15,824 bases of DNA, taken from Lachnospiraceae bacterium UBA1748 (GTDB lineage: Bacteria > Bacillota > Clostridia > Lachnospirales > Lachnospiraceae). The notes beneath the pieces were generated by a model. The model was given only the letters and a program-made list of their open reading frames with translations. It had not been told where the DNA came from and did no database searches. Below, piece by piece: positions 1-6,611 of the stretch. The position numbers and the translations under genes were made by a program. Each line of letters begins with the position of its first letter. Positions within the stretch are counted from its first letter, which is position 1. The stretch lies in the NCBI GenBank assembly GCA_002314855.1, contig DCHQ01000046.1, forward strand, positions 1-15,824, in the 5' to 3' direction.

Positions 1-422
1 CCTACCATGTAGTTATCAAATGTAGCGTAGTAAGAAACTGCATCTGTTCCCATGATAAGACGGTCATAAGCGATAACTGGAATATTCTTTTCCTTAGCCT
101 GAGCCATTACTGAACCAAGTGACTCACCATCGATTGCTGCAACTACGAGTACGTCACAACCTGAGTTAATCATGTTCTCAATCTGAGAAACCTGTGTCTG
201 TACATCGTTTGATGCGTACTGAAGGTCTACGTTGTAACCAGCCTCCTTGAACTGCTTCTCCATGTTAGAACCATCCTGATTCCATCTCTGAAGATCCTTT
301 GTTGGCATTGCTACACCAACCTTCTTAGCGTCTCCGCCAGCTGCACCTGTTCCACCACATCCAACAAGGAGTGAAAGTGATAAAGCAGATACAAGTAAAA
401 GACTTAAAAGTTTTTTAGCCAT
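1..422 (-). CDS. ChvE/XylF-type monosaccharide ABC transporter substrate-binding lipoprotein (N-terminal part)
   Basis: This is a partial gene: only the first 140 codons lie in the window and the rest runs off the left edge. The ATG at 420-422 (minus strand) follows a strong AGGGAGG ribosome binding site (431-437). The product starts with a lipoprotein signal peptide ending in an LVGC lipobox, so it should be anchored outside the membrane by its cysteine. The mature part shows typical periplasmic sugar-binding features: RWNQDG near the start, QTQVSQIENMI, and a YDRLIMGTDAVSYYATFDN segment very like ChvE, a binding protein for several monosaccharides, and related to XylF. It probably delivers xylose, arabinose, galactose or glucose to an ABC importer whose ATPase and permease genes would lie to the left. 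The family is clear; the exact sugar is not. A second XylF-like protein is encoded at 3648-4691 beside a response regulator, which suggests that the transporter is sugar-inducible. Confidence 0.9.
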   Translation of the reverse strand, partial: MAKKLLSLLLVSALSLSLLVGCGGTGAAGGDAKKVGVAMPTKDLQRWNQDGSNMEKQFKEAGYNVDLQYASNDVQTQVSQIENMINSGCDVLVVAAIDGESLGSVMAQAKEKNIPVIAYDRLIMGTDAVSYYATFDNYMV

Positions 423-430
423 TTTAAGTG

Positions 431-487
431 CCTCCCTTATTTTTTTATTTTTGTGATTATAAATTAACACACATGAAATAGCATCAA
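431..487 (-). promoter_or_regulatory. Candidate promoter and ribosome binding site of the sugar-binding protein gene
   Basis: On the minus strand a perfect TATAAT (456-461) lies about 34 bp before the ATG, followed by the AGGGAGG site at 431-437. The only recognisable -35 element, TTGATG (482-487), has a 20-bp spacer, which is too long for a good sigma-A promoter. A weak -35 with a strong -10 fits a promoter that needs an activator, in line with the inverted repeat farther upstream. This reading is inference. Confidence 0.4.
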
Positions 488-539
488 CTTGTTTTATTCT
501 TTAAGTTTTTTTCATTCGTTTATCTTTTTTTGTCATGAA

Positions 540-577
540 TAGGACAATTTTGCACGGCCTAGCACAAATTTGTCCTA
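540..577. promoter_or_regulatory. 13-bp inverted repeat, candidate operator
   Basis: The arms TAGGACAATTTTG (540-552) and CAAATTTGTCCTA (565-577) are inverted copies with a single mismatch, separated by 12 bp. The arm centres are 25 bp apart, roughly 2.4 helical turns. The repeat sits between two divergent genes, about 80 bp upstream of the -10 box of the sugar-binding gene and about 50 bp upstream of the purA -35 box. No T-run follows, so a terminator is unlikely. It could be the binding site of the AraC-type regulator encoded at 2048-3646 or of an unlinked regulator. Confidence 0.5.
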
Positions 578-625
578 TTTGTATTATTTCTTCCTATAAA
601 AAATGCATTACTATTACATTGATAA

Positions 626-654
626 TTGAGTAATGATGCAAAAAATGTTATTAT
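626..654 (+). promoter_or_regulatory. Promoter of purA
   Basis: TTGAGT (626-631) and TATTAT (649-654) are separated by exactly 17 bp, a good fit to a sigma-A promoter. Transcription would begin near 661, about 34 nt before the GTG start at 695. The TTG at 626 that could extend the purA reading frame is therefore part of the -35 box. Confidence 0.6.
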
Positions 655-694
655 ATTACGGTATTTGTTTTATACACATATAGGAGGTAGTAAA

Positions 695-1966
695 GTGTCT
701 AAAGTAAATGTAGTACTTGGATGTTTTTATGGTGATGAAGGTAAAGGACGTACCACCGATTATCTTGCACAAACATGTGAAGTAGCAGTTCGTGCATCAG
801 GCGGTAACAATGCAGGACATACCATTGAGTTCAATGGCAAGAAGTTCGCTATGCGTCTTACTCCATCAGGTATTTTTTCAGGTAAAACAGTGGCTATTAT
901 TGGTAATGGCGTTGTTCTTAATCCTAAGGTATTAATTAATGAAATTAATATGCTTAAGGAAAATGGAATAGATGTAGATAAATATCTTAAAATAAGTGAA
1001 AAGGCTCACGTTATTTTCCCTTATCATAGTGAAATGGATGTTATGCTTGAGAACCACAGAATTCACAAGATTGGTACAACCAAGAATGGTATTGGGCCAG
1101 CTTACTGTGATAAATATGAAAGAAGTGGTATTCGTGTAGAGGATCTCTACAAGGCTTCTTTCAAGGAAGTACTTAGAAATCAGGTAGAAGTTAAAAACCA
1201 GCTTCTTGCTTCAGAGGGTGTTAGCCTTAACTTCGAAGAGATTTATGCTGAGTACACAGAATATGCCAATATTCTTAAGCCATATGTATGCGACACTATA
1301 AGCCTCATTCATAAATATATTAAAGAAGATAAGATGATTGTATGCGAAGGTGCTCAGGCTACCTTACTTGATATCGACTTCGGTTCATATCCTTTCGTTA
1401 CTTCATCTAATCCTACTATCGGTGGTATTCTTACTGGTTCAGGTATCAATGCTCATGATGTAGGTGATGTATATGGTGTTATTAAAGCTTACTCAAGCCG
1501 TGTAGGTGAAGGTCCATATGTAACAGAGCTTAATGACGAGATTGGTGATAGAATCCGTGAACTTGGCCACGAGTATGGTACAGTTACAAAACGTCCTAGA
1601 AGATGTGGATGGCTTGACCTTGTTGCTCTCCAGTATGCTATTAACCTTAATGGTGTTAACTATATTAACCTTAACCATCTTGATACAATTGGTAAGTTTG
1701 ATACTTTCAAGGCTTGCTATGCTTACGAGGTTGATGGAGTAGAAACCACTGATTTCTCTACTAATGAAGAGTTCCTTGCTAAGGCTAAGCCAGTATATAA
1801 GGAGTTCAAGGGTAACTTTGGCGATATTAGTAAGTGCAAGACCTATGAAGAGCTTCCTGAACAGGCTAAGGAATATATCAAGTACATCGAAGATTACACA
1901 GGCTGTTTCGTAAAGCTTATCGGTACAGGTGCTGACCGTGAGTGTATGATTGTACGCGAGAAATAA
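695..1966 (+). CDS. purA: Adenylosuccinate synthetase (divergent)
   Basis: The product (423 aa, the usual size) joins IMP and aspartate at the cost of GTP to make adenylosuccinate, the first committed step from IMP to AMP in the cytoplasm. The GTG at 695 is chosen because TAGGAGG (681-687) precedes it by 7 nt and the protein then starts MSKVNVVLG, as the family does. An upstream in-frame TTG at 626 lies in the promoter. Visible motifs are the GDEGKG loop with catalytic Asp (13-18), NAGHT with catalytic His (39-43), IGTTKNGIGPAY, EGAQATLLD (218-226), a VTSSNPTIGG segment and GWLD. Several normally conserved positions differ: WGDEGKG is YGDEGKG; the aspartate-loop segment ATTGRRRR of E. coli reads TVTKRPRR (about 296-303); and the guanine-recognition TKLD reads NHLD (327-330). 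It is probably still PurA, because the Asp that phage PurZ enzymes replace is kept. It stands alone rather than in a purine operon, between sugar-uptake genes, and ends in its own terminator. Confidence 0.93.
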   Translation: MSKVNVVLGCFYGDEGKGRTTDYLAQTCEVAVRASGGNNAGHTIEFNGKKFAMRLTPSGIFSGKTVAIIGNGVVLNPKVLINEINMLKENGIDVDKYLKISEKAHVIFPYHSEMDVMLENHRIHKIGTTKNGIGPAYCDKYERSGIRVEDLYKASFKEVLRNQVEVKNQLLASEGVSLNFEEIYAEYTEYANILKPYVCDTISLIHKYIKEDKMIVCEGAQATLLDIDFGSYPFVTSSNPTIGGILTGSGINAHDVGDVYGVIKAYSSRVGEGPYVTELNDEIGDRIRELGHEYGTVTKRPRRCGWLDLVALQYAINLNGVNYINLNHLDTIGKFDTFKACYAYEVDGVETTDFSTNEEFLAKAKPVYKEFKGNFGDISKCKTYEELPEQAKEYIKYIEDYTGCFVKLIGTGADRECMIVREK

Positions 1967-1981
1967 TATTCGGATTAATTA

Positions 1982-2025
1982 AGAGCTGTTTCTTATGGTT
2001 TTTCCAGAAGGGCAGCTCTATTTTT
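1982..2025 (+). terminator. Intrinsic terminator after purA
   Basis: AGAGCTG (1982-1988) pairs perfectly with CAGCTCT (2013-2019) and is followed by ATTTTTAT. The loop of 24 nt is long and can hold a small inner GG/CC pairing. The hairpin is only moderately strong, so some read-through into the regulator gene that starts 23 bp later is plausible. No separate promoter for that gene was recognised in the gap. Confidence 0.65.
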
Positions 2026-2047
2026 ATAAAACCCGTAGGAGCAATAT

Positions 2048-3646
2048 ATGTACAGAATAATGCTGGCTGATGATGAAGGTATTGTGACCAATTCATTGTC
2101 TTTTGTATTAAACAAGAATTTCCAGGGACAATTTGATATAGAAACTGTTAAGTCTGGTCGAGGTGCTATCGAAACTGCTGAACATTTCAGACCAGATATT
2201 ATTTTTATGGATATTCAGATGCCTGGCATCAATGGTATTGAGGCCATGAAGGAAATACGTACCTTCCTGCCTAACGCCATATTTATTGTTCTTACAGCTT
2301 ACGATAAATTTGACTATGCCAAGGAAAGTATTAACCTGGGCGTACTTGAATATTTAAACAAACCTTTTAACCAAAAATCCATTATTGGCGTGGTTGAACA
2401 GGCCATAAACGTACTGGATGAACGCCGTGCCAAAAGAAGTCAGGATCTTGAGAATAAGGAAAAACTCGAAACTGTTATTCCTATTATTGAAAATGGTTTT
2501 ATTTCATCTGTTCTTTTCCATGAAACCTATGACGAGGAGCTTGATAACTATAAAAATCTATTGGGACTTGGGGTTCAAAATGGATTTATGCTGGCTGTAA
2601 TCTTTGGTGAAAACCAGAAAGATGGTCATATGACCAATGTAGTTGGCACATCTGTTAAAGCTCAAACCAAATTCTACAGTAAGGTACGTGAAATCATTAA
2701 GTCTATCTTTCCTGATGCTATTGTTGGTAATATCATTTCCAACAAAATACCTGTTTTTATAGGAAAAGATGCTATCAAGACAGACTACGATGAACGTAAT
2801 GAAATAATAGAACAGGCCAGAGCTGCCGTTCGTGAGATGCGTTCTGTTACTGATATATCTTACCGAATCGGAATCGGTGGTATTAAAAGACTTCGAGACT
2901 GTAGCGAATCCTATGATGAAGCACTAAAGGCTTTATATGCTTCGGAAGCAAGCGTTGCTCATGTTGATGATCTTCCTATTACAGCATCATATGAGGAAAG
3001 TTACCCTGCCGATCTCGAAAAAGCCATATTTGATAAGCTTGCTGATGGCGATGCTGATCAATGTCTCATTCAGGCAGGACTTTTCTATGACTGGATGGCT
3101 GAAAAATATTCCGATGACATTATGAGCATTAAGTTAAAGGCTCTCGAGTTCGTACTTCGTGCTGAATCTGATATGTATAAGAACGGTGGTTATATATATA
3201 CCTTCGAAAGCCGCAAGGATTACCTTCCAGAAATTATGGCATCGGATGATGTTGCTACTATTAAGAACTGGTATCTTGAAAAAATACGTCTGGCAGCAAG
3301 CCAAATGACGACTGGCGGTCGTGATCACACTCATTATCAGATTAAAAAGGCTCTTGAGCTTATTGAGTCCAATTATCATAAGGATATTTCTCTTGATGAA
3401 ATATCTGAAACGCTTAATATCAGCCCTTACTACTTTAGTAAGCTTTTCAAGGAGAACCAGGGCGAAGGCTTCATAGAATATCTGACAAGAAAACGTATTG
3501 ATAAGGCTAAGCTCATGCTTACAGATCCTGAAAAGAGTATTAAGGAAATTGGTATTGCCTGCGGTTACAGCGACCCTAACTACTTCAGTCGTATATTCAA
3601 GAAATCAACAGGTATGACACCTTCAGAATACAAGGAGAAACTATAA
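2048..3646 (+). CDS. YesN-like response regulator, AraC-type DNA-binding domain
   Basis: This cytoplasmic transcription regulator has 532 aa and starts at an ATG with AGGAG 6 nt upstream. Residues 1-120 form a receiver domain with acidic D8/D9, phospho-acceptor D55 in FMDIQMPG, T83 and K105. The middle (about 150-320) contains the degenerate segment YRIGIGGIKRL...SYDEALKAL typical of YesN proteins. Residues 431-532 form the double helix-turn-helix AraC domain, including NISPYYFSKLFKE and GYSDPNYFSRIFKK. In the family, phosphorylation by a membrane kinase of the YesM/LytS type turns on sugar-uptake genes. The gene is followed after one base by a XylF-like sugar-binding protein gene, as in XylFII-LytS-YesN sugar-sensing systems, but the kinase gene is absent here. 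The most likely target is the divergent sugar-binding protein operon at the left edge. The inducing sugar cannot be read from the sequence. Confidence 0.93.
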   Translation: MYRIMLADDEGIVTNSLSFVLNKNFQGQFDIETVKSGRGAIETAEHFRPDIIFMDIQMPGINGIEAMKEIRTFLPNAIFIVLTAYDKFDYAKESINLGVLEYLNKPFNQKSIIGVVEQAINVLDERRAKRSQDLENKEKLETVIPIIENGFISSVLFHETYDEELDNYKNLLGLGVQNGFMLAVIFGENQKDGHMTNVVGTSVKAQTKFYSKVREIIKSIFPDAIVGNIISNKIPVFIGKDAIKTDYDERNEIIEQARAAVREMRSVTDISYRIGIGGIKRLRDCSESYDEALKALYASEASVAHVDDLPITASYEESYPADLEKAIFDKLADGDADQCLIQAGLFYDWMAEKYSDDIMSIKLKALEFVLRAESDMYKNGGYIYTFESRKDYLPEIMASDDVATIKNWYLEKIRLAASQMTTGGRDHTHYQIKKALELIESNYHKDISLDEISETLNISPYYFSKLFKENQGEGFIEYLTRKRIDKAKLMLTDPEKSIKEIGIACGYSDPNYFSRIFKKSTGMTPSEYKEKL

Positions 3647-3647
3647 A

Positions 3648-4691
3648 TTGAATGCTAGAAAGAAAATATACCTATTATTATCACTGATTCTTATATGCAG
3701 TATGATGCTAATATCCTGCAAAGCACCTACTGGCAACATAATAGTACCTGAAGAGGATGATGGAGTTGTAAACATCGGTCTTTCCATCGATTCTTTTGTT
3801 ATAGAGCGGTGGCAAAGAGAACGAGATTTATTCGTATCCAAAGCTGAAGAGCTTGGCGCAGTTGTTAATGTTCAGAATGCTAATGGTGATATTGAAACTC
3901 AGATAAAGCAGATAGAATACTTCATCGAAAAAAAGGTGGATGTTATTGTAATAATTTCTATTGATGATAACGAACTGGTTGATGTTGTATCGCGAGCCAA
4001 AAAAGAAGGAATTCGTGTTATTGCTTATGACCGTATAATTAGAAATGCCAATGTAGACCTATATATATCAGTAGATAATATCCAGGTTGGAAAACTAATG
4101 GGTATGTATATTAAGGATGCTATTGGTAACGACGGAAGTATTATACAGATCAAAGGATCGCCTACTGATTACAATGTCGATATGGTTCAGGAAGGTTTTG
4201 AAAGCATAATCAATACCACAAATATAACCATAGATTATGCCGAATTCTCAGATGGCTGGATGGCCGAGAACGGATTTGATACAACAAGTGAGTACCTGAG
4301 TACTGGTAAGGTTCCCGATGCGATTATGTGTGGTAATGACAGTATCGCTTCATTTGCCATAAAGGCACTTATGGAAAATCGACTGGGCGGCCAGGTATAT
4401 GTGGTTGGTCAGGATGCTGACCTTGAGGCCTGTCAGCGTATCGTAGAAGGCACTCAGGGTATGACAGTATACAAGCCTGTTGAAAAACTGGCACTTGAAG
4501 CAGCCGAGCAGGCAGTTCGTCTTGGTAAAGGCGAACCTTTAGGACTTCAGGAAACTTATAATGATGGAACATACGATGTTCCTTATCTACGACTTGAGCC
4601 TGTTGCAGTAACCAAAGAAAATATGGACGAAATTATAACAGGTAAATACCATCAGAAGAGCGAGATATATCTTAATGTTGGTGAGAATTAG
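3648..4691 (+). CDS. XylF-like sugar-binding lipoprotein, probable sensor component
   Basis: The product (347 aa) is an extracytoplasmic lipoprotein with an LISC lipobox (C24). It starts at TTG 3648 with AAGGAG (3632-3637) 10 nt upstream; the nearby ATG at 3652 is out of frame, and without the TTG the signal peptide would be lost. It aligns along its length with E. coli XylF: ERWQRERDLFV (R54, W55), ANGDIETQIKQIE, AYDRII (129 = R), the DGWMAEN tryptophan (W204), CGND (N230), GQDAD (D256) and MTVYKP (K276). These are the residues that hold xylose in XylF, so binding of xylose or a similar sugar is likely. It is one base behind the YesN-like regulator gene, hence translationally coupled, and far from a transporter ATPase or permease. 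I infer that it presents sugar to a sensor kinase rather than to a transporter, as XylFII does. The cognate kinase is not visible. Confidence 0.9.
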   Translation: MNARKKIYLLLSLILICSMMLISCKAPTGNIIVPEEDDGVVNIGLSIDSFVIERWQRERDLFVSKAEELGAVVNVQNANGDIETQIKQIEYFIEKKVDVIVIISIDDNELVDVVSRAKKEGIRVIAYDRIIRNANVDLYISVDNIQVGKLMGMYIKDAIGNDGSIIQIKGSPTDYNVDMVQEGFESIINTTNITIDYAEFSDGWMAENGFDTTSEYLSTGKVPDAIMCGNDSIASFAIKALMENRLGGQVYVVGQDADLEACQRIVEGTQGMTVYKPVEKLALEAAEQAVRLGKGEPLGLQETYNDGTYDVPYLRLEPVAVTKENMDEIITGKYHQKSEIYLNVGEN

Positions 4692-4701
4692 AAGATAATA
4701 A

Positions 4702-4735
4702 AAAAAGTAGGGACGGTTCGCCATCCCTACTTTTT
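4702..4735. terminator. Bidirectional terminator between the sugar-sensor operon and purC
   Basis: GTAGGGA (4707-4713) pairs with TCCCTAC (4724-4730), and inside it GG/CC closes a TTCG loop. An A-run on the left and a T-run on the right extend the pairing and supply the U-tract in both directions. It serves the rightward sugar-binding gene (stop at 4691) and the leftward purC (stop at 4744). Confidence 0.9.
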
Positions 4736-4743
4736 ATATATAA

Positions 4744-5613
4744 TTAAACTAATTTCTTTCCTGTAATTTTCTCGTAACCTTCAAGGTAGATTGCGATAGT
4801 CTTATCAACTACTTCCTGTGGAAGTGTCCAGCCGTGACCCTCGTTCTTAGGATCCTTTAACCAGTCTCTTGCAAACTGCTTATCAAATGATGGCTGTGAG
4901 TGACCTGGCTCATAACCCTCGAGTGGCCAAAATCTAGATGAATCTGGAGTAAGCATTTCATCACCGATTACGATATTGCCATTCTCATCAAGACCAAACT
5001 CAAACTTTGTATCTGCAATAATGATTCCCTTAGAAAGTGCATAATCAGCACACTTCTTATAAAGAGCTATTGTACAGTCACGAAGCTTCTCTGCATATTC
5101 CTGACCCTTACCTGGGAACTCTTTCTCAAGATATGCAATACTCTGCTCAAAGCTGATGTTCTCATCATGATCACCAATCTCAGCCTTTGTAGATGGTGTA
5201 TAAATAGGCTCAGGAAGCTTATCTGACTCCTTAAGTCCTTCTGGAAGCTTGATACCACATACTTCACCAGTCTTCTGGTAACTAGCCCAGCCGCTACCTG
5301 TAATATATCCACGAACGATACACTCTACAGGAAGCATTGTAAGCTTCTTACACATCATAGAATTGCCATCGAACTGCTCCTGCTGGAAATACTCAGGCAT
5401 ATCCTTAACATCAACTGAAATCATGTGATTAGGAAGAATATCACTTGTATAATCAAACCAGAACTTACTCATCTGAGTGAGTACTGTACCTTTTTTAGTT
5501 ACCTTATTATTTAAAATAACATCGAAACAGCTAATACGGTCTGTTGCAACCATTATAAGGCTGTCACCGTTATCATAGATTTCTCTTACTTTACCTTCTT
5601 TAATAGGCTTCAT
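4744..5613 (-). CDS. purC: SAICAR synthase (phosphoribosylaminoimidazole-succinocarboxamide synthase)
   Basis: The enzyme (289 aa) couples CAIR with aspartate using ATP to form SAICAR in purine biosynthesis. The start ATG has GGAGG 6 nt upstream. Family signatures are clear: GKVREIYD (7-14), ATDRISCFDV (23-32), VECIVRGYITGSGW (96-109), ADTKFEFG (200-207) and DEMLTPDSSRFWP (218-230). The length and the GYEPGHSQPSFDKQFARDWL segment match the longer form of the family rather than the roughly 240-aa Bacillus form. The gene stands alone, divergent from the lipoprotein gene at 5763 and converging on the sugar-sensor gene. Together with the isolated purA, this shows that purine genes are scattered in this genome. 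No purine riboswitch or PurR-box pair was recognised in the 149-bp upstream gap. Confidence 0.96.
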   Translation of the reverse strand: MKPIKEGKVREIYDNGDSLIMVATDRISCFDVILNNKVTKKGTVLTQMSKFWFDYTSDILPNHMISVDVKDMPEYFQQEQFDGNSMMCKKLTMLPVECIVRGYITGSGWASYQKTGEVCGIKLPEGLKESDKLPEPIYTPSTKAEIGDHDENISFEQSIAYLEKEFPGKGQEYAEKLRDCTIALYKKCADYALSKGIIIADTKFEFGLDENGNIVIGDEMLTPDSSRFWPLEGYEPGHSQPSFDKQFARDWLKDPKNEGHGWTLPQEVVDKTIAIYLEGYEKITGKKLV

Positions 5614-5689
5614 AATTTACCTCCAAAAAATAAGATATATTGATACAGACAAGTGTAACACATATAGAAATAAAAATCAGTATAAAATC

Positions 5690-5718
5690 TTGTCTATATA
5701 GTAATTTTCAACTAAAAT
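5690..5718 (+). promoter_or_regulatory. Candidate promoter of the acidic lipoprotein gene
   Basis: TTGTCT (5690-5695) and TAAAAT (5713-5718) are separated by 17 bp, with the ATG 44 bp farther on. The same 149-bp gap must hold the leftward purC promoter. For that strand only a TATACT (5679-5684) without a well-placed -35 was seen, so the purC promoter is left unassigned. Confidence 0.4.
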
Positions 5719-5762
5719 TAAACTGTTAATTAGAATATACGACTAAAAATAGGAACTAATTT

Positions 5763-6434
5763 ATGAAAAAAATACTTGTAATCGGCCTTATGTCACTTAC
5801 TTTTCTTGGACTAGTGGGCTGTGGTAAAAAAAATAATTCTATTTCAGAAAATCTTGTTAATGATAACCCTGGAGTGATTGTTTACGATGAATCTCTCGTT
5901 ACACCTATGAACACCTCTACTGAGGAATATGAGGGAATAATCCCTGGCTCTGAGTTAATATCAGGTGATATTTATAATGAGGATGGCTCAATGAGCGATA
6001 ACTCTGTATCGGATAATGAGCTTGGTGAATATGAAGGTGATGCCAGTAGCCAAGAAGCTGAAACTACTGGGGAAGCCGAGACTATACCTATGACCTATGA
6101 TGCATATGTTGCCGCCAACAGTATGGCTAATAAGCCTCTTACCATATGTAATACCAGTGGAAAAAATATAGATAAATTATATGTATCTTTTAGCGTTGCT
6201 AACATGTCCAATCTTGAAGTACTCGGTAGCAATGTTCTTAAGGACGGCGAAGTATTAGAATATGACATCCTTGATAAAGAAGCTTTAAAAGGCAATTCTA
6301 AAATAGCTCTTAGTATCGTTGCTGAATCAGGGAAAGACACTATCGATTTTGGAATTATAGATATAGTTGATCCATCCGATATGGTTATAGTTCTTGGAAC
6401 TGGTAGCACAGGTTACTGCTTATTCTTAGAATAA
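5763..6434 (+). CDS. Uncharacterised acidic lipoprotein
   Basis: The 223-aa product has a short lipoprotein signal peptide with an LVGC lipobox (C20), so it is probably exported and lipid-anchored. Residues 21-110 form a Ser/Glu/Asp-rich, low-complexity linker. Residues 125-223 look like a compact beta-rich domain with the pattern CNTSGKNIDKLYVSFS...LGSNVLKDGEVLEYDI. This resembles a widespread small extracytoplasmic domain with an N-x-T/S-G...LY-S...LG...L..G pattern; I know no assigned biochemical role for it. The start is the ATG at 5763 with a weak AGGA 8 nt upstream. The stop codon lies inside a perfect palindrome, and a tRNA gene starts 8 bp later with no terminator between, so the mRNA probably runs through the tRNA. 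Function unknown. Confidence 0.8.
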   Translation: MKKILVIGLMSLTFLGLVGCGKKNNSISENLVNDNPGVIVYDESLVTPMNTSTEEYEGIIPGSELISGDIYNEDGSMSDNSVSDNELGEYEGDASSQEAETTGEAETIPMTYDAYVAANSMANKPLTICNTSGKNIDKLYVSFSVANMSNLEVLGSNVLKDGEVLEYDILDKEALKGNSKIALSIVAESGKDTIDFGIIDIVDPSDMVIVLGTGSTGYCLFLE

Positions 6435-6436
6435 GC
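6418..6436. repeat. Perfect 19-bp palindrome over the lipoprotein stop codon
   Basis: GCTTATTCT (6418-6426) and AGAATAAGC (6428-6436) are perfect inverted copies around one central base and include the TAA stop (6432-6434). As RNA this is an 8-bp stem with a UUA loop, ending 6 nt before the tRNA. No U-run follows, so it is not a standard terminator. The right arm also contains TAGAAT (6427-6432), which could act as a -10 box for the tRNA, although no clear -35 accompanies it. Confidence 0.6.
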
Positions 6437-6442
6437 TTCCTT

Positions 6443-6516
6443 CGGAATGTGGCTCAGTTTGGTAGAGCACCAAGTTCGGGACTTGGGGGCCGCGCGTTCG
6501 AATCGCGTCATTCCGA
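6443..6516 (+). tRNA. tRNA-Pro (anticodon CGG)
   Basis: A full cloverleaf can be drawn. The acceptor stem CGGAATG (6443-6449) pairs with CATTCCG (6509-6515) and the discriminator is A6516. The D stem is GCTC/GAGC (6452-6455/6465-6468). The anticodon stem CCAAG/CTTGG (6470-6474/6482-6486) encloses TTCGGGA, which puts CGG at 34-36 with G37. A 5-nt variable loop follows. The T stem GCGCG/CGCGT encloses TTCGAAT. Anticodon CGG reads the proline codon CCG. The 3' CCA is not encoded and must be added by the CCA-adding enzyme. The gene follows the lipoprotein stop by 8 bp and precedes a terminator. Confidence 0.97.
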
Positions 6517-6523
6517 CGATTAT

Positions 6524-6558
6524 AAAGAGTATTGAGATCGCTCAATGCTCTTTTTTTT
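6524..6558 (+). terminator. Terminator after tRNA-Pro
   Basis: AAAGAGTATTGAG (6524-6536) pairs with CTCAATGCTCTTT (6541-6553), with one T-G wobble and an ATCG loop, and runs into eight T residues. It ends the tRNA transcript and probably also the lipoprotein transcript. Confidence 0.93.
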
Positions 6559-6585
6559 AAGTTTCTTTTCAGTTTTAAATAATAG

Positions 6586-6603
6586 TATAATAAGCGAAGG
6601 AGG
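6586..6603 (+). promoter_or_regulatory. TATAAT box and ribosome binding site ahead of the two-component operon
   Basis: A perfect TATAAT (6586-6591) is followed by AAGGAGG (6597-6603) and the ATG at 6612. The -35 at 17 bp spacing would be TTCTTT (6563-6568), which is weak. If this promoter is used, the transcript would begin around the Shine-Dalgarno itself and leave an unusually short leader of about 14 nt. Confidence 0.45.
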
Positions 6604-6611
6604 CAGAGTGC

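Noticed and set aside
540..577. Inverted repeat as a transcription terminator
   Set aside because: No T-run follows on either strand next to the arms, and it lies upstream of both divergent promoters rather than after a gene.
695..1966. PurZ-like enzyme of the 2-aminoadenine (Z-genome) pathway
   Set aside because: The catalytic Asp in GDEGKG, which PurZ enzymes replace, is present, the length is that of PurA, and no phage genes are nearby.
5614..5762. Purine riboswitch or PurR operator between purC and the lipoprotein gene
   Set aside because: No conserved riboswitch core or paired CCGAAC-type boxes could be recognised; only promoter-like AT-rich elements are visible.
6443..6516. tRNA gene as an attachment site of an integrated element
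   Set aside because: No integrase, no direct repeat of the tRNA 3' end and no phage or plasmid genes were seen on either side.
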